DNA of 64,000 bases from Deltaproteobacteria bacterium (GTDB lineage: Bacteria > Desulfobacterota > DSM-4660 > Desulfatiglandales > HGW-15): assembly GCA_020060215.1 (NCBI GenBank), contig JAGVAP010000009.1, forward strand, positions 157,492 to 221,491. Reading direction: 5' to 3'. The notes under the pieces are model-generated. The model did not search any database and was not told where the DNA came from. It was given only the letters and a program-made list of their open reading frames with translations. Every line of letters begins with the position of its first letter. The first letter of the stretch is position 1. Shown here piece by piece: positions 1 through 7,712 of this stretch. The position numbers were made by a program, and so were the translations under genes.

Positions 1-661
1 CCTCCAGGACATCCTCCCGCAGGAAATACCGGCGAATGACCGGGATGTCCTTGTCCTGGAGCGCCAGGTTCCGCATTTCCGAGATCTCCTTCAACTCCCG
101 GTCGCTTGATATCGCAATCGTGCTCACCTGGGGTTCGTGGTTGAGGATGACCTTGGGCAGGATGATCCCGATACCCTCCCTGGGATCCCATTCTTTCCTG
201 GAGTAAACCCTCCATTGCTGAACGATGTCGTTGGCCAGGATCTCCCTCGCGATCCCACGGATCTGCTCTTCCGGTGCCTTTGCGGCCTTGATGACGTACA
301 GTCTGGAGGTATAAACCGCCTCATGAGGCTTGAGCCGGATCTTCAGCAGATCCTCCAACGCCTCCACCGCAGTGCTGCCGGCGGTGTCCCTTACACCCGG
401 CCGATAGCCCACCCATATCAGCCAATCGAACCCTCTGGCCAGGGGAGAGAAGGACGACCGTTCCGTTACGGGATTGGTGAAGATCCGGGTCCGCGCCAAT
501 TCCAGGCCCCTCGGCTCCAGATCGGTGTCGAAGGTGAGGACACGGATGACCCGCACATCCTGTAGTTCATAGCCGAGATAGTCCTTGGCCTTGCGCCGGA
601 TGTTCGCGCCTTCCGCATCGAAAAGGGGCTTCTTGAGCATGATCTCAAGTCGTGCTGCCAT
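1..661 (-). CDS. purL: Phosphoribosylformylglycinamidine synthase, PurS-PurL type (N-terminal part)
   Basis: The minus-strand frame is open from an ATG at 661 to the left window edge (about 220 codons), so the C-terminal catalytic part is outside the window. The start has an AGGAG ribosome site a few bases upstream. The protein opens MAARLEIMLKKPLFDAEG, a PurS-like half that reads as a ligand/ammonia-channel subunit fused to the synthase. After residue 180 it continues with SDRELKEISEMRNLALQDKDIPVIRRYF, the usual start of the PurL catalytic region. The enzyme converts FGAR, glutamine and ATP to FGAM in purine synthesis. The identification is from family recall of the fused form seen in deltaproteobacteria. 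Without the ATP-binding domains the call stays moderately confident. It is host DNA next to the left end of the Mu-like element. Confidence 0.7.
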   Translation of the reverse strand, partial: MAARLEIMLKKPLFDAEGANIRRKAKDYLGYELQDVRVIRVLTFDTDLEPRGLELARTRIFTNPVTERSSFSPLARGFDWLIWVGYRPGVRDTAGSTAVEALEDLLKIRLKPHEAVYTSRLYVIKAAKAPEEQIRGIAREILANDIVQQWRVYSRKEWDPREGIGIILPKVILNHEPQVSTIAISSDRELKEISEMRNLALQDKDIPVIRRYFLREDVLE

Positions 662-831
662 GACTGCTCCTGGCGTAACAGCAATTGTAAAAACAAAGGG
701 TTAATTTAATGAAATGGCAGTGAGGAGTCAACACAGGAAAGAAGGAAGATGGTCCTTGGTCATTTGTTCTTTGTCATTTGTCATCTGGTATTACCCTCGA
801 CCCGCAAACCGCAACTCGCCCCTTTATCCCC

Positions 832-1119
832 GGACACATGGTTTAACACACTGAAATCAGGGGGGGTGGAGTGGCGGCGGTAGGGTTTTTATGTAGTTCC
901 TTTGGGCTCTTAAGGGGCGCGGACGGTGGGTTCTTGAGCAAAACCATTTGTCCAAAATGTGGCGGCCCGGACAGTGCGCGGCAGATCGCGCCATTATTTG
1001 AATGATCGTAAGGATTTGAAAGGCTCGATCCTACATGATAACGGAGGGCTGTTCCCGAAATTCTGGCGGCCATTTGGACAAATGGTTTTGTCTAAACCAG
1101 GTCTCAGGAGGTTTACAAG
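832..1119. repeat. Left-end transposase-binding-like sites
   Basis: Three copies of a GGACAMATGGTTT-type sequence are seen: GGACACATGGTTTAACAC at 832-849 (plus), CAAAACCATTTGTCC at 939-953 (minus), and GGACAAATGGTTTTG at 1076-1090 (plus) followed by TCTAAACC to 1098. A further GGTTTACAAG lies at 1110-1119 and again at 1179-1188. The same core is found in the opposite orientation at the right flank (11985-12028). This matches the layout of multiple MuA-type L and R sites. The 662-1202 interval has no credible gene; 750-785 holds a low-complexity TCATTTGT-type repeat of the kind also found beyond the right end. Confidence 0.5.
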
Positions 1120-1202
1120 ATAACTTTACGGTTTCCGATCCAGCTTCAGCTTTCTATGAGAATCACGCTTAGAGAGTAGGTTTACAAGGGAAGTTAACAA
1201 GA

Positions 1203-1610
1203 TCACTCCAGCTTCTTTTCGAGCTGACGAATCTCTCCTTCGAGCGCTCCAGATCTAGGTCCCTTCAGTCGTTTCGCTTTGGCTACTGCAAGCGCAAAAA
1301 TGTCCTGCAATCCTTCCCGATCCAAGCATCGGAGGATATTCAGTAGAGCGTGCTCTTCCTCCGAGACGGTCCGAGTGAATTCGATCTTCAGCTCGTCACT
1401 CACCTTTACTTCGTCGACAGGTATTCCGAACCGATCCTTGATTGCAAGAAGCAGATGGCGCGATGGTTCTGTTCTACCAGATTCGATATCACCGACGTAT
1501 GATCTGGAAAACCCGATCTCCTTTGCAAAGTTGTCCTGACTTAGTCCAAGTCTTCTTCTTATCTCAGCTACTTGTATCGATTTTTCTTTCATCATATTTT
1601 GGCTTGACAT
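1203..1610 (-). CDS. XRE-family prophage repressor (Mu c-like)
   Basis: This 135-residue protein has an N-terminal helix-turn-helix (about residues 13-68: IRRRLGLSQDNFAKEIGFS, then SYVGDIESGRTEPS). A charged C-terminal tail is likely to mediate oligomerisation. It is transcribed leftward, divergent from the Ner-like gene and the transposase, exactly where the Mu lysogeny repressor sits. The shared intergenic region carries three TGACGT half-sites that overlap the rightward promoter. By analogy it would keep transposase silent in the lysogen. It could start at MMKEKS, a few codons in. The HTH class is clear; the role as immunity repressor is inferred from position. Confidence 0.8.
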   Translation of the reverse strand: MSSQNMMKEKSIQVAEIRRRLGLSQDNFAKEIGFSRSYVGDIESGRTEPSRHLLLAIKDRFGIPVDEVKVSDELKIEFTRTVSEEEHALLNILRCLDREGLQDIFALAVAKAKRLKGPRSGALEGEIRQLEKKLE

Positions 1611-1637
1611 TACGTCATATTTGACGTATGAACGTCA
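1604..1637 (+). promoter_or_regulatory. Rightward early promoter with overlapping TGACGT operators
   Basis: TTGACA at 1604-1609, a 17-bp spacer and TATGAA at 1627-1632 form a good sigma-70 promoter firing toward the Ner-like gene and transposase. Overlapping it is TACGTCA-N4-TGACGTA (1611-1617 and 1622-1628), and the second half-site pairs again with ACGTCA at 1632-1637. This gives three half-sites 10-11 bp apart, as expected for cooperative dimers on one DNA face. Likely ligands are the divergent XRE repressor and/or the Ner-like protein. Confidence 0.7.
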
Positions 1638-1664
1638 GTGACAATGCAAGAAACTGGATAGACC

Positions 1665-1838
1665 ATGAAGATAAAGACGATCAAAAAGAAGTTGATTGAC
1701 CATGATTTAACCATCCCGGCACTGGCCAGGATATTGGATTATTCACCGGAATACACCTGGAGGATCATCAACGGTCATCTGAAGTCCAAGAAAGCAAGTC
1801 AGCGTATCGAAGAGATCCTCAAGGCTAAGAAGAGATGA
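1665..1838 (+). CDS. Small Ner-like DNA-binding protein
   Basis: This is a 57-residue basic protein starting MKIKTIKKKLIDHDLTIPAL and ending EEILKAKKR. The middle (LTIPALARILDYSPEYTWRIINGHLKSKK) reads as a Cro/XRE helix-turn-helix: helix, turn at LDYSPEY, recognition helix WRIINGHLKS. It lies 33 bp downstream of the rightward -10 and before the transposase, the position of ner in Mu, where Ner dampens early and repressor transcription. No strong Shine-Dalgarno is visible. The function is inferred from size, fold and position. Confidence 0.65.
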   Translation: MKIKTIKKKLIDHDLTIPALARILDYSPEYTWRIINGHLKSKKASQRIEEILKAKKR

Positions 1839-1925
1839 CACCGTGTATTTTATTAAACGTCCTGTGTTTTGTCCCTCAATTTTTTACTAGAAACATCTGC
1901 CAATTCTCGGGCAGTGAGATAAGGG

Positions 1926-3803
1926 ATGAACACCACACTAAAGCTTTCTGATGGCCACCTTCACGCGATCATCGAAGCCAGAGATCACCTGCGCCGTGCT
2001 TTGAGCCTGGGTGAACGTGAAGGGAGATCACAAAGCCAGATCATTAGTTCATGGCGAACTGACTTCAACTCCGGTCTCTACCTCTCTCATCTTTCATCGG
2101 TCATAGGGCAGATCAAGAGTGATTCGACTCTTCGAAAATGGCTGAATGCAGCGGATGCCGAGTCCCTGAGGCCACGCTACGGCAACAGGCGCGGCCAGAG
2201 TAAAGCCACGACTGATGAACAAGAGGCGCTTCTCCGGGTTGCTCTTCATCCGAACAGACTTCGGAAATCGCAGGCGGTTCGCCTTGCAAGAATGGCCCTT
2301 CGGTCCAAAGGGGTGCCTTCACCGTCGAGTGATCGAACATTGGTCAGATGGCTGAATGGGTGGATCAAGGCCAATTACGATAAGTGGGTTTTCGCACGCG
2401 AAGGATCGAAGGCGCTGAATGACAAGTGCCTGCCTTTTCTCTGCCGCAATGCCGAGCTGCTGGAGGTTGGCCAGGTCCTTATTGCCGATGGCCATAAACT
2501 CAACTTCCAGATTCTACACCCCTTCACCGGCAAGCCTTGCCGAATGAACATGGTTCTTTGGTATGACTGGGCCAGCCGATGGCCGTGCGGTTTCGAGATC
2601 ATGCCGAACGAAAACGTGCAGGCCGTCGCCAGCAGCCTTCGCAAGGCGATCCTGAACCTGGGGAAGATCCCACAGGTTGCTTACCTGGACAATGGGAAAG
2701 CCTTCAAAGCGAAGATTTTCACAGATGAATCGATTGACTTTGAAGAGGCCGGTTTCTACGGCATGTTCGCCCGGCTGGGCATCGAGACCGTTTTTGCATG
2801 GCCCTACAATGCTCAGAGTAAGCCAGTTGAGCGCTTCTTCGGAACCTTCAGCGAAGTTGAACGCCTGATGCCGACCTTCACCGGCACGTCCATTCAGGAC
2901 AAGCCTGCCCACATGCTGCGAAATGAACAACTTCACAGGGCAGTCCACCTGAAGAAATATAACGGGTGGGTTCCGACAATCGAGGAAGCGAGGGTGATCA
3001 TTGAAGGCTGGTTGGCAGAATACGGACAGCGCCCGCACAGCGGCTTGAAAGGTCTCTGTCCTTTAGATGTTTCTGAATCAGGCAAGGGGCCGGGCGTTGA
3101 TCCGGAATCGCTACGCCATTTGATGATGGCGATGGAAGTTCACACAGTCACTCGCAAAGGCATCAGCTTCATGACGCGTGACTATTACGATCCAGCCTTG
3201 TACGGCCTGAGAAACACTGTTCTTATAAAGTACGACCTGAGTGATCTATCCCAAATCCTGGTTTTCGATGAAACCGGACGAAGGTTCATTTGCAGAGCGG
3301 AGGTCCGCCAGGCGGTCCATCCAATCGCCGCTATTGCCGGTACATCAGATGATCTTGAAGCAGTAAAGGAAGGGATCCGGCTGAAGCGATCGCTGAAGCG
3401 TCAAACCGAAGCGGCAGCCCGCGCTTATGTCATGGATGCTCCCGCCCTGGTCCAGATCCCGGAGGTTACGGGCGGTATCGTTCAAGGCCGGAATGGAAAA
3501 GCGATCAAGGTAATTTCCCTGCCGCAAGGGGAAGCAGAACACATAGAGGCAGAGGCCGCGCGTATGCGCGTGGTGCCGGTGAAACCAAAGGAGCAGCCGA
3601 TTTTTTCAAATGAGGTTGACCGGTACGAATGGTGTTTGAAGCATGAATGTGTCGAGCAGGTATTAGGTCCTGATGACGTGACCTTCATGCGTTATTTCGA
3701 AAAAACGAAGATGTTCACCAGATTCCAAACCAGGTTCGAATTCTTGAGAGAACAATGGACGGCTGAATCTGGAGGGTTGGCAGATGAAAAATATGTTTGC
3801 TGA
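1926..3803 (+). CDS. Mu-type DDE transposase (MuA-like)
   Basis: The 625-residue protein is close to MuA length. An N-terminal DNA-binding region (about 60-150) precedes an RNase H-like integrase core with the catalytic triad visible as D188 (LIADGHKL), D255 (YLDNGKAFK) and E302 (SKPVERFFGTF). An aromatic-rich beta-barrel region follows (about 385-440), then a charged C-terminal tail suited to contact the B ATPase. The start is ATG after AAGG. It overlaps the B gene by 20 bp, so translation is coupled. It would pair the end sites, nick 3' ends and join strands in replicative transposition. The core motifs make the call firm; activity is untested, but no catalytic residue is missing. Confidence 0.93.
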   Translation: MNTTLKLSDGHLHAIIEARDHLRRALSLGEREGRSQSQIISSWRTDFNSGLYLSHLSSVIGQIKSDSTLRKWLNAADAESLRPRYGNRRGQSKATTDEQEALLRVALHPNRLRKSQAVRLARMALRSKGVPSPSSDRTLVRWLNGWIKANYDKWVFAREGSKALNDKCLPFLCRNAELLEVGQVLIADGHKLNFQILHPFTGKPCRMNMVLWYDWASRWPCGFEIMPNENVQAVASSLRKAILNLGKIPQVAYLDNGKAFKAKIFTDESIDFEEAGFYGMFARLGIETVFAWPYNAQSKPVERFFGTFSEVERLMPTFTGTSIQDKPAHMLRNEQLHRAVHLKKYNGWVPTIEEARVIIEGWLAEYGQRPHSGLKGLCPLDVSESGKGPGVDPESLRHLMMAMEVHTVTRKGISFMTRDYYDPALYGLRNTVLIKYDLSDLSQILVFDETGRRFICRAEVRQAVHPIAAIAGTSDDLEAVKEGIRLKRSLKRQTEAAARAYVMDAPALVQIPEVTGGIVQGRNGKAIKVISLPQGEAEHIEAEAARMRVVPVKPKEQPIFSNEVDRYEWCLKHECVEQVLGPDDVTFMRYFEKTKMFTRFQTRFEFLREQWTAESGGLADEKYVC

Positions 3804-4500
3804 AACGTCGAATGTGAAGAGCCTTTATTGCGGAATGGAGTCAGTCAGAAAATCCATTGGAGAATCTGCGCTGGTGGTCGTTCATGGTGAAACGGGCCGG
3901 GGCAAGACAGCCACTTCGATGAAATTTTCTGCCGAAGAGAACTGTGTCTATTGTCGTGTAAAGAAGGGATGGACAGCGCTTTGGATGCTGAGGGATCTTT
4001 CCTTCGAGCTTGGAATGCACTCCATCCCGAAGAGGACTGCAAGTTGTTTCGATGCAGCCGTTAAAGAGATTCGCGATAATCCGCGCCCGGTCTTCATCGA
4101 CGAAGCAGATAAGTTATCAGAGTCGCTTTTTGAGTGGGTCCGCGATCTGGCAGACCTGAGCTATGTTCCATTCATTCTTGTCGGGGAACCAGAGATTCTC
4201 TTCATGATGAAAAAGCAGAGGAGGATCTGGAGCAGGGTCCAACAGGCTATTGAGTTTGGTCCGATCACTCCGCAGGATGTTCTGTTCTTCTCTCAACAGT
4301 CCTGCGAGATCTTTCTGACCGGGGATCAGGCTGCAGCTATTCAGGCGGCAGCCACTGGCGACTTTCGGGCAATCAGGCGCATTCTCTTGAGTGTCGAAAA
4401 CACACTGTCCGCGAACAGGTCCTTCTCGGCAAATTCAGGCGGCAAGGTCACTGACCGGATTGTTGAAACCGCGATCAAGAACGGCATGCATGGGGCGTAA
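3784..4500 (+). CDS. MuB-like AAA+ target-selection ATPase
   Basis: This 238-residue AAA ATPase has Walker A GETGRGKT (residues 35-42) and Walker B PVFIDEAD (102-109), with a sensor-like ILVGEPE downstream. The C-terminal half resembles the MuB/AAA_22 type (ITPQDV, then a helical lid). It begins inside the end of the transposase gene, so both are translated together. In Mu, B binds target DNA, delivers it to the transpososome and gives target immunity. MuB is somewhat longer; this form lacks an obvious N-terminal HTH domain. The family call is firm and the biological role is by synteny. Confidence 0.9.
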   Translation: MKNMFAETSNVKSLYCGMESVRKSIGESALVVVHGETGRGKTATSMKFSAEENCVYCRVKKGWTALWMLRDLSFELGMHSIPKRTASCFDAAVKEIRDNPRPVFIDEADKLSESLFEWVRDLADLSYVPFILVGEPEILFMMKKQRRIWSRVQQAIEFGPITPQDVLFFSQQSCEIFLTGDQAAAIQAAATGDFRAIRRILLSVENTLSANRSFSANSGGKVTDRIVETAIKNGMHGA

Positions 4501-4501
4501 G

Positions 4502-4948
4502 ATGAGCAGGCGACCTAAGACCGGCCTGACTGCGAAATTGCGGGAAGCGGCAAGAGAATTCTCCGGGGTGTTCACTGCCGATCAGCTTGTCTCTGCCCTT
4601 GACATTCGGACCTTCAGCGAGGTGCGAACGATCCATCCTTTGATCTGCAATTTGGTTCGAGGAGAGGAATTCGAGCGAGTGCGGGAAGGCGTCTACCGGC
4701 ACGCTTCAAAGGTTCCACGTACGCGCAAGGTCGATGTGATGTGGCGTCTCTTTCGAGCAAAGAAGCAATTCAAGACCGAGGAGATCGAGCGGTTATCGGG
4801 TGCTGCCTCAAGCACCGTGCGGTTCTGTTGTCGGGATCTTCAGAAAACCGGAATTCTGAGGAAGGTTGGGGCAGGACGGTTTCAGCTTCTGAATGATCCA
4901 GGCCCGGCCACTCCTGATGTTCTCTCGAACAATGGAGGCGTGAGATGA
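4502..4948 (+). CDS. Tandem winged-helix-like phage early protein
   Basis: The start chosen is the ATG at 4502, one base after the ATPase stop; longer upstream starts would overlap that gene deeply. The 148-residue product seems to hold two winged-helix-like units. The first (about 10-60) is AREFSGVFTADQLVSALDI followed by a wing REGVYRHA. The second (about 75-125) is KKQFKTEEIERLSGAASSTVRFCCRDLQKTG followed by GAGRFQLL. It is probably a DNA-binding early regulator. I do not recognise a named family. It overlaps the next gene by 4 bp (ATGA), which supports a real operon gene. Confidence 0.65.
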   Translation: MSRRPKTGLTAKLREAAREFSGVFTADQLVSALDIRTFSEVRTIHPLICNLVRGEEFERVREGVYRHASKVPRTRKVDVMWRLFRAKKQFKTEEIERLSGAASSTVRFCCRDLQKTGILRKVGAGRFQLLNDPGPATPDVLSNNGGVR

Positions 4949-5637
4949 GGCGCGAGAAGTGGGAGAAGTCAATTTACGGTCTCCAGAATAAGACTATCCA
5001 TTCGGCACGCGCGCAGCTTTGCATGGAATTGGACGATTGCCGCGAACTGGCCAGGTCCATAAACGGAACGCCTTCTCTCAGCAGCCTCAGCCTGGTTGAG
5101 AGATCTGAATTGATCGAGATCCTGAAGGAGAAAGGCGCGAGGGTCCATAACCCGAAGATACCCGGCCTTCCTGCCACTTCACAGGGCAGCCGCAAGAGTC
5201 ATTGTGCCATCTTCCCCTTTGACAATGCCGTCCCGCGTCGTGACGGCACTGAAGGGGTTTCTGCCAGCAATGACAACGTGCGGTGCCCTGTGAAGTGGCA
5301 GGAAGCTGAGAAGAAGAAGGATGCCTACGCAAACAGGCTGGAAGAATGGAATTCAAAATTTCCGAATCACAGGCCTGGATTCGCCAGCAATAAGGAACTC
5401 GCTTGGATCCAGACGTTGTGGGATCTGAACTTTGCCGATGGCCGGGCCGGATCCGGGAGCGGAGGCCTGCGGGGGTTCGTCTTTCGGCAAACACAGAATC
5501 TGCCAGAAGGGCCGGTCTCTGATCTGGCCTTTCTGAGGGTGGAGCATGTACGGGCGGTTCTCACACCCTTGAAGGCGAAAGCATCGGCTGCCATGAAACG
5601 TAACTCCAATCGCCCCCTCTGGAGAATGCCAGCATGA
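4945..5637 (+). CDS. GemA-like (DUF1018, Mu gp16) regulator with an inserted hairpin segment
   Basis: The 230-residue product has two halves of a GemA/DUF1018 protein. The N-terminal half is KTIHSARAQLCMELDDCREL and LVERSELIEILKEKG. The C-terminal half is ELAWIQTLWDLNFADGRAG, GLRGFVFRQTQNLPEG, then LRVEHVRAVLTPLKA. Family members usually keep these halves close together. Here about 75 residues separate them, and about 46 of those codons fall in a 139-bp inverted-repeat segment (5167-5305) that stays in frame. In Mu, GemA modulates host gene expression and supercoiling. The family call is by recalled pattern. The hairpin is treated as a separate repeat feature and may alter or disable the protein. 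Confidence 0.7.
   Translation: MRREKWEKSIYGLQNKTIHSARAQLCMELDDCRELARSINGTPSLSSLSLVERSELIEILKEKGARVHNPKIPGLPATSQGSRKSHCAIFPFDNAVPRRDGTEGVSASNDNVRCPVKWQEAEKKKDAYANRLEEWNSKFPNHRPGFASNKELAWIQTLWDLNFADGRAGSGSGGLRGFVFRQTQNLPEGPVSDLAFLRVEHVRAVLTPLKAKASAAMKRNSNRPLWRMPA
5167..5305. repeat. Perfect 22-bp inverted repeat forming a 139-bp palindromic element
   Basis: The arms at 5167-5188 and 5284-5305 are exact reverse complements over 22 bp (left arm begins CTTCCTGCCACTTC). The 95-bp interior continues as an imperfect inverted repeat (GTCATTG paired with CAATGAC, CCCCTT with AAGGGG) and is capped by TGCCGTC / GACGGCA near 5227-5249. It sits inside the gemA-like frame without breaking it. It looks like a MITE or hairpin insertion, or possibly an invertible segment. 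Confidence 0.85.
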
Positions 5638-5969
5638 AGCCGAAGCGTGAAATGCGACCAGGGCTCACACTCAGTCAGAATTTTCGTCTTGCGATGACTG
5701 AGCAGAAACTGACCTTCAGAGATCTTGCGAGAAAGTCTCATGTTGCGATTGACACCGCTTACCGCCTGGTCGAGCGTACACCCGATCTTGTCCGGGATCC
5801 TCTCATAAAGGTAGGGAAGACTCTTGGTTTCACCGAGCGGTCGATCCGTGAAAAGGCGAGACAGGAGCGGCTTTCCGAGAGAAAGACCTTTTCGAGGAAA
5901 GAGCAGTTCTACCAGATCGTTTCCGACCTGGTGAACTTCTTTGAAGCTGACCACGAAAGGAGGAGGTGA
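5634..5969 (+). CDS. Phage helix-turn-helix protein
   Basis: The 111-residue protein overlaps the end of the gemA-like gene by 4 bp. Residues 13-75 (LSQNFRLAMTEQKLTFRDLARKSHVAIDTAYRLVERTP, then a helix) have the arrangement of a lambda-repressor/XRE helix-turn-helix. A basic linker and a C-terminal helix (QFYQIVSDLVNFFEADHERRR) follow. It probably regulates middle genes of the element. It is not recognisably Mor or C, which have a different fold, so the element's middle/late activator is not identified with confidence. Confidence 0.6.
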   Translation: MKPKREMRPGLTLSQNFRLAMTEQKLTFRDLARKSHVAIDTAYRLVERTPDLVRDPLIKVGKTLGFTERSIREKARQERLSERKTFSRKEQFYQIVSDLVNFFEADHERRR

Positions 5970-6022
5970 ATCAGTAGCGGCAAACGGAGGAGTTATGTCA
6001 ACGCTTTCGAAGGGAGTCAGAA

Positions 6023-6400
6023 ATGCATCCAATACTTTCAAATGACCGAAGTGAAGACTTGATGAAGTGGGCAAAGATTCTGAAGGCTGTTGGTTATGTG
6101 CTGTCTGTCATGGGCTCCAGAAATGACCAAGATCAGGCCTTCGAGTTTCATGGTGAACAAATCGGATGGATCATCGAGGACTATGCCGAAGCGATATATC
6201 AGACGGCAGAAGAAGCGCGCCTGCCCATTCAGGCCTTTTTCGAGGCCAAAACAAGTCAGGAAAATGCAAGAGCCTCTGTCACCCGGCAAAGTGAATCAGA
6301 GGCTCAAGAGCAGGCTCCCGAAGGAACCCGAGAAGAAGAAACTTTATCAGAGACTGTGGCCGGTTGCAAGTGTGGTGACAAGACACATCGGATGAATTGA
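6023..6400 (+). CDS. Hypothetical phage early protein
   Basis: This 125-residue acidic protein has a helical N-terminal half (LMKWAKILKAVGYVLSVMGS, then FEFHGEQIGWIIEDYAEAIYQTAEEA) and a low-complexity Gln/Glu-rich tail ending CKCGDKTHRMN. No family is recognised. Its start follows AAGGGAG. A 16-codon ORF at 5995-6045 with a better GGAGG site overlaps it and could act as a leader peptide coupling its translation. It lies in the early operon, last before a strongly structured 120-bp spacer. Confidence 0.5.
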   Translation: MHPILSNDRSEDLMKWAKILKAVGYVLSVMGSRNDQDQAFEFHGEQIGWIIEDYAEAIYQTAEEARLPIQAFFEAKTSQENARASVTRQSESEAQEQAPEGTREEETLSETVAGCKCGDKTHRMN

Positions 6401-6406
6401 GTTCTA

Positions 6407-6520
6407 TTGCCCTGGCTACTCCGGCCAGAGGAAAAGGGGCACGCTCCCCCCTGCCAGGGCAAACCAAATGAGCGGCAACCTATGAGCGGGGTTGCGTGTG
6501 CGATGCATGCAACCCCTTTT
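6407..6520 (+). terminator. Double hairpin with terminator-like second stem
   Basis: The first stem is TTGCCCTGGC (6407-6416) with GCCAGGGCAA (6453-6462), a perfect 10-bp match over a 36-nt loop that holds smaller stems. The second stem is GGGGTTGC (6488-6495) with GCAACCCC (6509-6516), followed by TTTT. The second has the form of an intrinsic terminator and ends just before the metallopeptidase gene, so it may separate the early operon from the genes after it or attenuate transcription. Confidence 0.5.
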
Positions 6521-6532
6521 CTATTTGTGCAG

Positions 6533-6928
6533 ATGGATCGAGAACTGACAAAGCGCGAACGTGAAAGAGTTCTAGGTCTGCTACTGGAGATGAGACTGGC
6601 TAGTCCGCCTTCCTCCTCTATCGCTGAAGTATTCAAAAACCTAGTCCAGTTCGCAAGTGACAAGGGGTGCAGACTCTATTGGGCAGACGATCTTCTCAAA
6701 TCATGGGGTTGTTCCGGATGTTTTTCTCGCAGCTTAAACGCGATACTGCTTCGGAGACAGGCACCCCATGACGTTGCGGTCACACTCGCCCACGAAGTTG
6801 GGCACCTCATTGGCTGTTTAACAGACAAAACTGAGGCCGGAAACAGGGCATCTGATGAGGCCTTTGCAGATAGGTTGGAGAAAGTCATTCTTGATATCTT
6901 TTACACACAGGAAAGGAGGAACTTTTAA
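6533..6928 (+). CDS. ImmA/IrrE-like zinc metallopeptidase
   Basis: The start is taken as ATG 6533, after the terminator-like hairpin; an upstream in-frame extension would run through that hairpin. About 131 residues follow. The sequence LAHEVGHLIG gives the HEXXH zinc site. A downstream acidic helix (ASDEAFADRLEK) supplies the likely third ligand, as in the ImmA/IrrE (DUF955) family. ImmA of ICEBs1 cleaves the ImmR repressor to trigger mobilisation. Here it could act on the XRE repressor at 1203-1610, but that is inference. The Shine-Dalgarno is weak, and the stop overlaps the next start by one base (TAATG). Confidence 0.7.
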   Translation: MDRELTKRERERVLGLLLEMRLASPPSSSIAEVFKNLVQFASDKGCRLYWADDLLKSWGCSGCFSRSLNAILLRRQAPHDVAVTLAHEVGHLIGCLTDKTEAGNRASDEAFADRLEKVILDIFYTQERRNF

Positions 6929-7614
6929 TGAACATGCAGGAGACAATTACCAAGTTGAAAGAGATGATCTTCGTGAAAAAGGGCACGGGGCAGGAGTGCC
7001 AGAAAGAGGAAGAACTCCTGAAGAGTCTCGAAGATCAGGAAGCGGAGGCCTTGAGGCTTGCCGATGAAAACCTGAAGGCTCTTAATGCCAAAAAAGCGGA
7101 GCTGGATGCATCTTGGGACAAGGTTGGAGAGATCAAAAAGAAGTTCTCCAAAGTGGTGACCCAGTACCAGGGCCTGCTTTTGGATCTCTTCCGGGAAGAG
7201 CGAAACAGGGAGGCCCTTTTCGAACATCTCAGAGCGCTTCGGATCGCGGGCGGTATGGAGCTGGGTTCCTTCACTCCTCCCGGCCGGTCCATCTTCATCG
7301 GAAGCACCCGCACGCAATGGGTTGAAGATGAGATCTTCCCTTTGTCGGAGGATTTCAGAATGAGGCTCATTGCCGACAACCGAGAGTATTACGCGGAACG
7401 GCGAAAGACCAAGAAGCAGAGGGTGCGGCCTCCGGTTGCGGACGGGGTGAAGTTCATCCCTGAACAGGTGCAACATATGATTCAAGCCGGTTTGGACGTG
7501 CCTGCCTGGATGCGGGAGAGGCTGCATAAGTGGGAGGTAGCACGGAAGAAGGAGATAAAAGAGAACCCTGTCGAAAGCTTCGACGTGAGGGGTTCTCTCG
7601 ACTTCATGATTTGA
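6928..7614 (+). CDS. Coiled-coil phage protein of unknown function
   Basis: The 228-residue protein follows a strong AGGAGG site within the previous gene. Residues 1-85 are a long Glu/Lys/Leu-rich coiled coil. A mixed domain (about 86-150) and a basic C-terminal region (KKQRVRPPVADGVKF, then VQHMIQAGLDVPAWMRERLHKWE) follow, the latter perhaps nucleic-acid binding. No named family is recognised. Its position among accessory genes between early and structural genes, coupled to the metallopeptidase, is all that context offers. Confidence 0.55.
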   Translation: MNMQETITKLKEMIFVKKGTGQECQKEEELLKSLEDQEAEALRLADENLKALNAKKAELDASWDKVGEIKKKFSKVVTQYQGLLLDLFREERNREALFEHLRALRIAGGMELGSFTPPGRSIFIGSTRTQWVEDEIFPLSEDFRMRLIADNREYYAERRKTKKQRVRPPVADGVKFIPEQVQHMIQAGLDVPAWMRERLHKWEVARKKEIKENPVESFDVRGSLDFMI

Positions 7615-7712
7615 CCTTGAAGCGAGCCGCCGAACTGCGCGTCCACGGCGGACGAAGTAGGCTTAGAGTCTCTGATTTACAAATTCGGATTTCACAGAAA
7701 GGAAGGTGCGCA

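Noticed and set aside
843..1073. 76-codon minus-strand frame in the left end of the Mu-like element
   Set aside because: No ribosome site, no recognisable fold, and it overlaps the end-site repeats.
6407..6532. N-terminal extension of the metallopeptidase starting with TTG at 6407
   Set aside because: It would translate through both hairpins and gives a Pro-rich leader unlike the family.
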